Part shown: positions 10,744 through 23,240 of the stretch, one piece after another
Numbering within the stretch: the first letter of the stretch is position 1
Layout: the number at the start of each line of letters is the position of its first letter
Origin: Irineochytrium annulatum
Lineage: Eukaryota; Chytridiomycota; Chytridiomycetes; Chytridiales; Chytridiaceae
Direction: 5' to 3'
Length of the DNA stretch: 30,123 nt
Assembly: GCA_027600665.1 (NCBI GenBank)
Contig: JADGJL010000230.1
Span: 1-30,123 of the forward strand
The notes under the pieces: generated by a model
The model's input: only the letters and a program-made list of their open reading frames with translations
Databases searched by the model: none
What the model was told of the DNA's origin: nothing
Position numbers and translations under genes: made by a program

Positions 10744-11652
10744 GACGGAGAGAAGGGCCGCGAGTGGCGAGTGCTAACAGCTCTGAAATTCTGGTGATTG
10801 GGTTCTGAGATACCCGCAACAAGCGCCAGTGCTGAACGTCGTTAAGCTGCGGGAGCTTTCTCCTATCGTGCATCGTACGATTGTTGAGACTGCAGTTCAG
10901 TCGTAGCCATGAGCTTTCATTTCCTACTGCATGCATTGCGTCACAACCAGTTCGATAGGGAATGGACGCTTTGGCGTCCCAAACTACGCATCGAGGAAGC
11001 ATAAATAGGTATTGTGCCTGGCGAATGCGATTCCGGCAAGGCAGAGGCGAGGTGGGGATTTCGCGGATGTGGAATTATCCCTCACAGTCGCATTTCGGAA
11101 GTTAACCTCTAAAGAATCAACAAATAATAAAAAGAATGGTGACAGATGCTTTAATTACTGCAGATCAGCCTTAGCTTCTTGTGCTGTCTCCCACTGTATC
11201 GTCAAACCTCACCCTTGATGATCTCCATTGATGAGCGCCCTGGCGAGATGGGGAGGTACTCAGTGAGGCGATGGGGGGGATTTACGCCCGCTGGCGTCGC
11301 TCCTCGTCAATCAACACAATGGAGCCCCTCCTATCATCAATCTACGCGATTCGCACGTCACCATATCACCCCATCGTCCTCCTCGAGACCGAACCTCGGC
11401 CTCGATCTCGAACCTCCAAGCTGCCCACGGTACCCCAGACCGCGAGCTGCCCGAACGTCGAAGCGCCCTCGTCGACGTGCCGTCGAGATATCCGAGCTAG
11501 ATAGGCAGAGGACAGAAGCCAGAACCGCCGCCGTTCTGTCTCCTGTGCACCCCTTGCCGACCCCCACAACGCTGGGGACAAAAACCTCACCAGGACCTTA
11601 ACCTGCGAAGGACAGCAAACTGGGGCAGTGCATATCGAGGAGAACACGGAAA
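10744..11652. promoter_or_regulatory. Long divergent intergenic region Rab5 / PDE9-like
   Basis: 909 bp between two divergent start codons with no supported gene. Open frames occur (for example 11179-11601, plus strand) but their Pro/Arg/Ser-rich composition matches no family I know. A perfect inverted repeat GGACGC-tttg-GCGTCC sits at 10964-10979, about 220 bp upstream of the Rab5 start; it could be a factor site or hairpin. The half near PDE9 is richer in CGA/TCG. No TATA box is convincing. Confidence 0.5.
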
Positions 11653-13648
11653 ATGGCCGAGGTTCATCCCGCTAAGTCGGCATCGGTACCATCGCGCTCC
11701 TCCCTCAAGAACGAGGCGACTGAGCCACCCGCCTCCGAACCACCATCATCAAAAAAGGAAAAGGACGATGTGAGCGCCAAACCCCCGCCTGCAGAGGTCG
11801 TGCGCGTTCGAGTGCGCGTCAACAACGAGCGGGAGGAGGTGATTGAGTTCTCGTCGGACTGCTCGACAGAGGAAGTGCGCTCGGTTTTCCTTGCCGCCGC
11901 CGAGCTCCCCGAGTCCTGTGTCGGTTTGGCCGTCCTGAGATTGACTGGCCCTCACGGCGAACTCCTTCCCATTGGTCCCCACCTGGCGAGCAACGTCAAC
12001 TCACCCGATGGCGCTTACAACCTGGAGGTCCGCGGAGGTGAGGAACTTTATCTGAGGTGTTGTGTTCGTTTCACTGAACACGTTTGCTTGCTTGCTTGCT
12101 TCCAGAGAACGCGTCAAACGTGAACGCGATCGAAGCGACCCTGAACGAGGCGCTAAATCTCTCGGAGGAAGTCACCTTGGAGGACGTTTTGGATCTCAGG
12201 AGGAACGTGGAGCAGCTGACGAAAAAGCTTGATGTTCGTACCTATTTGTAGCGATCCTCATCTAACCTCTTTTTTAAGAACTACGAAAAACACCCCCCAC
12301 TCCCAGCACCAACGCGAAAGAAGAACAAACCAGCCAGGACCGACCCCAACTACATGACGAAGCCCAAGTACGTGCTCACGGAGGACACCCAGAAATACCT
12401 CAAGCAGCCCTGTTTCGACAACTGGTCCTGGGACGACAACGAGATTATCGGGCTTCTCGAGTACATCTTCGTCGATCTGGGTCTCGTTGCGGAGTACAAC
12501 ATAGAGGTGTACACCCTCCGGAAGTTCATTGGTGCGCTTCGGGATATGTATAACAACAACGTAAGGATACACACATTGCCGCAACGTTGAACACTTACCT
12601 TTTTTTTTTAGCCGTTCCACAATTTCAGGCATTGCTTCTGTGTCACTCAGATGGTATGTGTGTTCGCCACTATCAGCTTGTCTAATACTGTTACAGATGT
12701 ACGCCATTATCCACACCACCGGTGCAGTCAATGAGCTCAAGATCATTGATAAATTGGTCCTAGTCTTAGCTGCTGTCGGCCATGGTATGGATATCTTACC
12801 GCTATTTTTGTGTAGATCTAATGGTTCTGTCAGACTTGGACCACCCCGGCTACAACAACGCGTACCAGATCAACGCGAAAACAGACCTGGCCATCATCTA
12901 CAATGACGTGTCGGTGTTAGAAAACCACCATGCCGGTGAGGAGTAAATTGTTTGCAACCTACCTTTAACTTTATCGATGATATAGCTGTCCTTTTCACCA
13001 TTCTCAAGGACCCAGAGACGAACATCTTGAAGAATGTGCCGGATTCGGTCTGCCGGGACGCGAGGAAGGGGATAATCAAGTGCATCTTGGCTACCGACAT
13101 GGCTAAGCATGGCGAGATCCTCACCGCCTTCAAGAAGATCACAGAGACGTTCTCGTACAACGATGCCGAGCACAAGGCATTGGTACGCCAATATGTTTTC
13201 TTATACTGCGAAATACTGACGTTTTTCCAGCTGCTGCAAGTCATCATCAAGTGTTCCGACATCTCCAATGAGGTTCGCCCAACTTCGGTCGCAGGTAATC
13301 CATCTCAAACCGTAATTCGTTTGCTAAATTTTCCAGAACCATGGGTGGACTGCCTACTTTCCGAGTTCTTCTCCCAATCAGATCGCGAGAAGCTCGAGGG
13401 GTTACCTACGGCCCCATTCATGGACCGCGAGAAAGTAACGAAGGCTGGAGCGCAAGTCGGGTGCGTACATTTGGAATTCTTTGCTCTGTACGAATTTTGC
13501 TGATGCCTTACACATTAGCTTCATCGCCTACGTCATGATACCCCTCTTCGAGCTAGCGGGTAAAGTTCTGCCGAACATGGAGGAGTCGATCATAACTCCG
13601 ATAAAGTCGTCGTTGACCTACTACAAGAACATGATGGAGAACAAATAA
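11653..13648 (+). CDS. PDE9-type 3',5'-cyclic nucleotide phosphodiesterase
   Basis: Hydrolyses cyclic nucleotides; the closest family I recognise is high-affinity cGMP-specific PDE9. Exons: 11653-12037, 12106-12233, 12279-12560, 12612-12653, 12697-12784, 12834-12935, 12986-13182, 13231-13294, 13337-13460, 13519-13648; 513 residues. Residues about 46-126 resemble the small N-terminal domain of PDE9A, followed by a helical linker. The catalytic domain (about 195-505) carries NPFHNFRHCFCVTQM (first metal His 268), GHDLDHPGYNN (His 308, Asp 309), ENHHA, LATDMAKH, KCSDISNEVRP and EPWVDCLLSEFF. AQVGFI supplies the invariant glutamine. Catalytic residues look complete. No GAF or membrane segment is seen, so it should be soluble. 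Substrate preference for cGMP is inferred from family only. The first intron holds a four-fold TTGC repeat. Confidence 0.93.
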
Positions 13649-13972
13649 TTGTTCGCCGATAACTTATGTATGCATACATCAATAAACAGAACTGGTTGCT
13701 TGAGCGCATTCATTCCTCAATTGATCAACACTTGCCTACTACAAATAAGTGAGATCATTCAGATGGGGCGAACAAGAACTACGATATCAGGGAAACAAAT
13801 CAGCTAGTTTAGAATAATCATTACTATGTACTACGATTTTACATTACTTCATCTTAGCGGTATGCAACATTCTACAGCTCCTATACGCCAAATAAACACT
13901 CACATAGCAGCGATAGCTCAAATAAACAACAATAACTCCAAAATACATTATCAGGATAAGACTGAATGTGAT
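13649..13972. other. Convergent 3' intergenic region PDE9 / coiled-coil gene
   Basis: 324 bp of AT-rich sequence between two convergent stop codons. It holds three plus-strand AATAAA hexamers (13681, 13891, 13921) but no gene that I can support. Confidence 0.5.
13681..13686 (+). terminator. Candidate poly(A) signal of the PDE9-like gene
   Basis: AATAAA lies 33 nt after the PDE9 stop codon. Further copies are at 13891 and 13921. Confidence 0.45.
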
Positions 13973-16900
13973 TTAGACGTGAGGGGAAAAACTAATCCCC
14001 TTAGCTACATCGACTTTGTACTGCTGCAGCTTTGCTAGGAAAGCGGTGGCGGCACCCTCAACTTCCTCAGTTGCCTTCAAGAACAACGGACCCGTCGTAT
14101 GATCACTATCAGGGCTCGATTTAAAGAGAAGGAGCTTGCACTCTAGTTCTTCGATGGACTTTGTTTTTTGCTCAATTTCGTACTTCATTCGTTCGGCTTC
14201 CCCCGAAGTCAACATATCCGAGGCCATGAGGTGGGTATTCCGAAATTCCAGCTCCTTCATTGATTCCTTCGCGAGCGCGAGCGCTTCCTCCAGCTCGCGC
14301 GTTTTGTCCAGTTCATTCGTGAACTTTCTCTTCAAATCACTATTGGCGTTTACGGACTCATGCAGGGATGAGGACAATTGGTCGTTCTTCAATCGAAGCT
14401 CATTTACTGTCGTCGCCAGATGGGTGCATCGGGATTCGACCGAAGCTAACTCTGTCGCTTTGTCCTCAAACTTCTTCCTGTACTCCGCCCTCATGCGTTC
14501 CATATCCTCCTTGAAGCTATCACAACCCTGAATCGCCCTGTCCTTCTCTGCTGTAAGGGACCGAATCCGTTCAATAAAAGCGTCGCCGTTTCGGTGCAAC
14601 TCCGCAATTTTCGCGTTAAGCTTCGCCATTTCACTCGCAAGTTCCTCTGACTTCTTCGCAAGAGCCGTCTCCCTCTGTCGGGATGCATCCAACGAGCCTC
14701 TCGTGTCGGCCACTTCGCTTTCCAACTGAAAGGAGCGCAACTGGAGACGGTCTCGATCACTTCTCAAGTGCTCGATTGACTTCGTATACTCCTCCAACTG
14801 ACCCATATTTAACCGCGCGTCCTTCTGAAACTTGGCAACCTCTTCCCTCGCCAATTCCAACTCCTTCTCAGCCCAGTTCGAGCTCCCCAAAAGTCGGCTA
14901 CACTCCGCTTTCACCGTTGAGAGCTCTTCCAGAAGACGAGACTTGTCGATCTCCAGGCGCTTCTTCGCCGCATTTATGCTGTCGAACTCGGCGTTCAGCG
15001 ACGCCAACGCTCCTTTAAGACGCTGCTTCTCTTGTCGCTCCGTCGTCAGCTCGACTTCGAGCTTCGCCTTATCAACTTCCAAGTCACGAAACGCCGCGAC
15101 ATTCTGGCTCACTTGCGCAGGGTCGCTTTTGGAGCTTTGTCCGTCCTTAGCCCCGCTATCGCCGTTTATTCGGACACCGCCAGAGTTGACTTCCGCGGAA
15201 CTCAAGAAGAGCTTATCACCGCTGTCGACCGAGACTTCTCCACTCGGAGCATCGCCATTCGACGTCGCTATAGTTGCCACATCGCTTGCTCGCATCCCGG
15301 GCGAAGCAGTGGCGTTTTGGCTATCAGTTATATATAACACATTTAGATGTCAACGCTGATATATAACCACTAATCACCTAGCCGCAAACTTTCTCAGCGT
15401 CGCATTTTCAACTTCAAGTTGCTTAATACGCTTTATCAGCCCTTTCCTCGAGTTCTCCTTCTACACTCAGTAAGAAAACATAAAACGCGTTTTATACAGA
15501 CCTCCTCATCAGATGATTGCGCCACGCTACCAACTCCCTCAAACACTTCCTTCCCGTGAGACTTGCGAAATGTCTCTTTTCTCCTTTTCACGTGAGACCC
15601 TCCGGAAAGTTCCGCCCCTTGTACACCCTTATGACTCCTCTTCTTTGACGTCGGAGATAAAACGGCTCGCAATCCCACAGACGAGCGCCGACTACGATCG
15701 GGTTCATTGTCGCCATCCTCCCCAGATCCCGACTGAGCCCCAGGCTCTACTTCTTGCAAATCTCTCACAGTGTACGAAGAGACTATCTTCCGCAGAATTC
15801 CGTCCGTATCCATGCTCGGATTCATCCTCTCAATATAATCTATCGAGAATAAATATAAAATTGGCGCAACAAATAGATACCTTTGCAGACTTGGGACAAA
15901 TCAAACCTCCCACTTTCCTCATCCTCGGTCAGCTTTCCAGATTCAACAAGCTCTTGCGTCTTCTTATCCAAATGCATATCCGCCTTGCTGTTGATTTGTG
16001 TGTTGTTGAGCTTCATCTCCGCATCGTAATGCTCGCGAAGTTCCTCGGCCGTCCGGCTGCCGTCTGTAAAATTTTAAAAAAAGGCAAAACATAGAAGAAA
16101 TACTAACGGACAAGGATAGCGTCGACGATTACAAAACCGAAAATGGACCCGCCGCCCCATCGAGTTCCTTTCCCTCGCCCAGCTTTCTTTAGTCTAACTC
16201 CCTTCGATGCTGATGTCTCCTCCTCCGCATCCTCATCGTCGTCTGGCGATATTTGCACCTTCTGTTTGCCTTTCTTAGAGCCGTCCTCCACGCCATCGTC
16301 TTCCGCATCGGGCGGCGCCGATTTGCGCTTGCTCGGTCGGGCCTTCTTCGAGGATTGCGTTTTCTCCGTCTCTACGCCTTCCCCACCTCCAACATCCGGC
16401 GGCGTCTGTGACTTCCGCTTGTGCGATCGGGAGGGCTTCGACGACTTCGCTTTCTCACTACCCCCGCCACCTTCCACATCAGCCTCATATTCTTTATCTC
16501 CGCCGCCAGGGCCCCGCTCGGCACCCTCTTTCACCATACTTTCAATCGTGTAGGCAGTGCACAGCTTCTGAATAGCCCTTTCCTCGGGTTGGTCGACCTT
16601 TAGCTTTCTAATGTAATCTGCGTCCAAGTTAACACACAAACTCACGTGGGCTCTACGCTAATCAACAAACCTTGGCTCACATAGGATAAATCATACTTCT
16701 TCGTCTTTTCATCAAACACCAGCTTCCCTACACCTGTGAACTCGGTGACTTTCTTCGGCAACAAGTTCTAATGCCTGTGTGAGACAGGGGATACACGAAA
16801 CCGTGATTACCATGGCCTTGCTAACGGCCTCACCCGCAAGCTTCAACTCAGCATAGTAGTGGTTCTCTATCTCTTCCATTGTGCATGGCCCATCTTGGCA

Positions 16901-17172
16901 ATATGAGTAGACAAAAAGTTGCCGCAATCCTTACGTCGCAGAAGCGCTTCCACCACTAAGTAGCCAAAAGTTGAAGTCCTGTGCCATCTCGGCTTCTCGG
17001 CATCCTTCCCCTTCGATTTGCGATGCTCAGACGGGCCAGCAGCTCCATCGCCGTCGACCTCCTCGTCCTCCCCACCAGCGTCGTCCGCCTTACGATCGTC
17101 CACATCCATCGCCATCTCCATCTCCATCTCGTTCTCCTTCTCGGTGTCCTGCCCGGGTTTGGCGGACGGCAT
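13973..17172 (-). CDS. Unrecognised protein: two tandem winged-helix-like modules plus long coiled coil
   Basis: I do not recognise this family. Exons: 17172-16935, 16893-16811, 16767-16671, 16617-16108, 16063-15881, 15839-15502, 15460-15378, 15320-13973; 959 residues, introns 41-57 nt. Residues 1-60 are acidic with an EMEMEMAMD run. Module 1 (about 61-165) and module 2 (about 292-396) align end to end. Module 1 opens FGYLVVEALLRHG, continues TMEEIENHYYAELKL, and ends GKLVFDEKTKKYDLSYVSQDYI. Module 2 opens FGFVIVDAILVHG, continues TAEELREHYDAEMKL, and ends GKLTEDEESGRFDLSQVCKDYI. The order helix, Thr-capped helix, helix, beta-hairpin suggests a winged helix (inference). Lys/Arg/Ser-rich linkers with nuclear-signal-like KKARPSKRK and HVKRRK follow each module. 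Residues about 535-900 are heptad-rich coiled coil. A nuclear, DNA-binding, dimerising protein is plausible but unproven. Confidence 0.8.
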
Positions 17173-17233
17173 CCTTCTGGGCAAGTGGTGAAGCGAGGGC
17201 GTCTTTATCTCGGCTGGAATTCGATACCACAAG
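17173..17233. promoter_or_regulatory. 61-bp bidirectional promoter gap
   Basis: Only 61 bp separate the divergent start codons of the coiled-coil gene (17172) and RPN12 (17234). Core promoters must overlap one another or the coding starts. I see no copy of the yeast proteasome element GGTGGCAAA. Confidence 0.55.
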
Positions 17234-18334
17234 ATGGATCAAGGTTGGTTGAAGTCCTGTTTCGCGAGTGAATGACGCGTCTCCACGTTAGCAACGCCTT
17301 TATACGAATCGCTGAAGAAGGAGTTTGGCTCCCCGAAGGCCGACCTAAGCAAATGCGGACAGCTTTTGTCGAAATTGAAGGTGATTCGGTTCCGACCGCG
17401 CGTTATGCTCAAATCCAAACCAGATCCACCTCACGAAGCTGTCCTTCCTTCTCCCAAGCGACAAGGCTGATACGAAAACTCTGCTGCTCACGAGTACGTG
17501 ATCTCGGTTTCCTCGTTGCTCCGCCGTGCTGACTCGATCCAGGGGAAATCTTGGAGCTGGGAGCCCAATGGAGCATCAAGGCGAAAGATATTCCGTCCTT
17601 TGAACGATATGTTTCTCAGCTGAAGACATATTACATTGATTACAGGTATTGTAGGAATGTCCTGTCTGTGTTGATCGCTGATGCTAGTAGCTCGGTTCTG
17701 CAGCCATCACAAAGGATGTATCCGATTTTAGGATTGAACCTGCTGCGTCTCTTGGCTCAAAACCGCATCTCGGAATTCCACACGGAGCTGGAAGTCATCG
17801 ATCCGGAGCAGCTTGGGAACATTTACATCAAGCACCCGGTGCAAGTTGAGCAATGCCTGATGGAGGGGTCTTACAACAAGGTCTGGAACTCGCGGTCGAA
17901 CGTGCCTGCGGAGGAGTACTTGTTCTTCATTGATATTTTGATGGGAACTATCCGGTTTGTTGAAAGTGGTCACCCAGGATACTTACTTTAATGTTCAGAA
18001 ACGAAATTGGCAGCTGCAGCGAGAAAGCCTATGAAAGTCTTCCCCTTGCGGATGCTACGACATTGCTTTATTTCAAGTCTCCCAACGAAGTTGTTGCCTT
18101 CGCAAACGAGGTTCGTGCGTTCGCCTCACGATTTATTGAGACTTTCTTTGCAGCGTGGCTGGGTCGTCTCGGACAATAAGATTGTGTTCGCCCGGAAGAA
18201 CTCGGAAAGCAAGGAGATTCCTACAACAAAGCTCATTGCGCAGTCTCTGGGATACGCACGGGAGCTAGAACGCATTGGTAAGCCGATGTTGTTAGTTGCC
18301 AATTTTCTTTTAACTGAAATTGCCATTAGTTTAA
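17234..18334 (+). CDS. RPN12: 26S proteasome lid subunit RPN12 (PSMD8)
   Basis: Non-ATPase subunit of the 19S regulatory particle lid, required for proteasome assembly. Exons: 17234-17243, 17292-17380, 17424-17493, 17543-17645, 17691-17954, 17999-18110, 18154-18277, 18330-18334; 258 residues. Family signatures: [103 protein letters not shown] and the terminal ARELERIV. The first exon is 10 nt (MDQ plus one base) and the last is 5 nt (end of the Val codon plus stop). Both are inferred from phase: no in-frame ATG lies between the TGA near 17272 and exon 2, and the Rpn12 family ends in IV. The N-terminal assignment is therefore less sure than the rest. Confidence 0.92.
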
Positions 18335-18440
18335 ACGCTCTCCAACAACCATATTTGTTGTATTTCGCGCATCATAATCAAAAAAGATATTCGGAAGGCT
18401 TGTACATTATCGTGTCTGGGCACTTCATTTTTTCATCGGG

Positions 18441-19159
18441 ATGTCTCCCATGCAAAGAATCGCTGTTGGCAGCTCGTCCCTCCTCCGCGCCGGCTGCCCC
18501 TGCGCGCTTAAACCCCTACGACGCGTGCAGCCATGTCGGACATTTGCAGCAACGCCGTCGCGTCGGCAGCAACAGCAACCGAGCGAGGAGATCACGAGGA
18601 TCGTCGACCAAATCGCGGCCCTGAATCTGCTGCAGACCGCTAGCCTTGTTTCCGAACTAAAGGTGTCGAGTAATGCGGCTGCTATGCTTTGAGTTCCTAC
18701 TCTGACGTTCCTTGTAGTCGCGTTTGAATATCGCCGATGTCGTGATGTCAGCGCCGGCAACGGCCGCCGCTTCCGCGGCTGCGGCCCCGGCAGCGGCGAC
18801 CGAGGCGGCTCCTGCAGCGGAGGTTCGACAGTGGCTTTCTGGACGCGTACTTACTGGCGGTGCAGGAGAAGGCACCAGAGAAAACTATCTTCAAGGTGAA
18901 GTTAGAGAAGTTCGACGCGGCCGCGAAGGCGAAGATCATCAGGGAGATCAAAAACCTTATACCCGGGTCCAATTTGGTCGAGGTTTGTGGCTCTTCTGTC
19001 CATTTTTGTTGCGTGGTTCCGCTTAATTACTGTATTTCCTAGGCGAAGAAGTTTGTCGAGAGTGTCCCCAAAGTGGTGAAGGAGAACGTGCCCAAGGAGG
19101 AAGCAGAAAAGATGAAGGCGTTGCTCGAAGGGTTGGGGGCAACTGTCGTGTTGGAATAG
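18441..19159 (+). CDS. MRPL12: Mitochondrial ribosomal protein bL12m (MRPL12)
   Basis: Stalk protein of the mitochondrial large ribosomal subunit, which recruits translation factors. Exons: 18441-18662, 18718-18822, 18866-18982, 19043-19159, all joined in phase 0; 186 residues. Residues 1-45 are Arg-rich with few acids, fitting a mitochondrial presequence. The L7/L12 N-terminal dimerisation helices follow ([22 protein letters not shown]), then an Ala-rich hinge, then the C-terminal domain with [56 protein letters not shown] and [11 protein letters not shown]. It sits 106 bp downstream of RPN12 on the same strand and converges on RhoGDI. Confidence 0.94.
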
Positions 19160-19349
19160 ACTGAGCCTTTCGATGGCATCATACGTGGTCATGATGAGGA
19201 CGCTTTTTATTTAAAGCAATGTCGACGCGTTGGGGGAAAGCACATAGCAAAAAAACCAGCTGGTAATCGAAGAACGGCCCCTACCCGAAAATGAGGGACG
19301 GGAATAAAGAACAATAAGAATCCGCTCGCCACCAAACAGCGACCAACAA

Positions 19350-20437
19350 TTAATCCCAGTCCTTTTTAATGTCGAACGACCACGACCACTCAAGATGACA
19401 ATGTGCGTCGTCATCGACAAATCGACTCTGTTGACACGGGGTAAGACGGAAGTGGCAGTTTGCACAACACAAACCTTCACGCTGTAGTGCCCGCGCGCAA
19501 TCATCCCCGATGGCGCCTCCTCCAAGGCAAACTTCTTCTCGTAGGAGTCTATAAAGTCAGTGAGTGGCATGCGATACGGTAGAGTTCCGAAACGTACCAG
19601 CCGACGGGCCGTAGGATCCCAGCATCTCCTCCATCTTGTCCACTTCGCAAATGTTAAAGCCATGACGATGAAAGTCAAACAAAAACGGCTTACTCTTGAT
19701 TCCTCCGCGCTTAACGACGTGAAGGTACTTCAAGCCAGAAACCACGTCATGGTTGACGCTACCGAACGTTAGCGATTTCACACCTCTCAGCGCAGTAACA
19801 GGTCGGGCTTAACTCACCGGAACCTGACCTTCAAGCGGTACTCAACGCCCTCCTTGATCGTGAGCTGTTGATCCTTTAACTTCTCAATGTCGGCTTAAGT
19901 AACCAGGACAGATATCGCCATCAGTATCAAAGAATGCGACGAAAAGGAAGGCCCACCTGGCGTGCCCAAGTTAATGACGACATCGCTACGGCCGTTGACC
20001 TCGAGCGCGAGCGATTCGACAACGACATTTCGCGGGTCAGCAGCTATATAATTCGCGTTAAGTCCAACACCTGGAGGAAAAAAAAAAAAGACAATAATTC
20101 AAGCATCCGTACATCCAGTCGGCCCGCCAGCCTTGAGACCAAGAGATTCCTTCCACTTCCGAAGCGACTCTGATGATTAAAGAGGTCAAGCGTTCAGTCA
20201 TTCTGGCCACGACGCGATTGTGAAGCGCTCCCAAATCGTAAACAGCAAGAGCATAACGCCAACCATCGCCAGCATCCATATTCGCCAGCTCCTCCGCGGT
20301 TTTCTTGGCCCCGACCTTGTAGCCTGCAAAGAGCCATCATCAATACGCTCCACCCACGAGAAACATCATCAAGTCGAACCGGCCGTCGAGGTGGGCGCAA
20401 GATCCTCATCGAGGACGTTGGAGCTGGAGGAGGCCAT
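19350..20437 (-). CDS. RDI1: Rho GDP-dissociation inhibitor (RhoGDI)
   Basis: Cytosolic chaperone that extracts prenylated Rho-family GTPases from membranes and holds them GDP-bound. Nine small exons: 20437-20380, 20323-20264, 20169-20113, 20070-19957, 19893-19818, 19758-19694, 19642-19598, 19548-19475, 19427-19350; 208 residues, the usual size. The N-terminal arm (MASSSSNVLDEDLAPTS) leads to ESLRKWKESLGL. The immunoglobulin-like domain has NVVVESLALEVNG, TIKEGVEYRLKVRFR, VVSGLKYLHVVKRGGIK, MLGSYGPSA, KKFALEEAPSGMIARGHYSV, SRFVDDD and HLEWSWSFDIKKDWD at the end. All nine junctions keep frame; introns are 42-94 nt. The short exon 7 (45 nt) follows an acceptor CGAAG, which is less typical than the others. 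Confidence 0.93.
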
Positions 20438-20859
20438 CGAGTGCGTTGCGATGCGGTCTAATGCGGATTCTGAACTTCGTGATCGTGTGCCTTCGATTCC
20501 CAAAGAAGTGATCTTCCCAATAAAGACAGCTCCACCTCTTAAAATCAACACAAGTCGAGCTACGCCCTGCATTTCCTAAGCATAAAACTAACTAAACGTA
20601 AGCATTTTTATTAATGCTCTCTGCAATGTGTTTGCAAAAATATGAGCCCCAGATCAATTCATGCCTCCAGTAAATCCCTTGCATGAGTTTCCCGAAAAAA
20701 AACGATAAAACCATAACATCCCCTCAGATGGGGGAGAGAAACATACAAAAAACCAGAAACAATACGAAGAGAAACATCTTTGCGAATTTAGAATAAAGCA
20801 AGACGATAAAATAACAATAGTGCGCCAATACCCTCATCTAACGACCACCCGCCAACGGC
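20438..20859. other. Tandem intergenic region: HSP70 3' flank and RhoGDI upstream region
   Basis: 422 bp between the stop of mitochondrial HSP70 and the start of RhoGDI, both on the minus strand. It is rich in A-runs. A minus-strand AATAAA occurs at 20607-20612, about 250 nt past the HSP70 stop. I see no gene here. Confidence 0.5.

Positions 20860-23240
<2,381 letters not shown>

Noticed and set aside
11179..11601. 140-codon open frame in the Rab5/PDE9 intergenic region
   Set aside because: Pro/Arg/Ser-rich, no recognisable domain, and likely 5' leader or promoter sequence of the PDE9 gene.
12082..12103. TTGC tandem repeat as a regulatory element
   Set aside because: It forms the pyrimidine-rich tract of a short intron and is adequately explained as a small microsatellite there.
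14832..15359. 175-codon plus-strand open frame
   Set aside because: Antisense shadow of the coiled-coil exon, made Ser/Leu-rich by the reverse of Glu/Lys codons.
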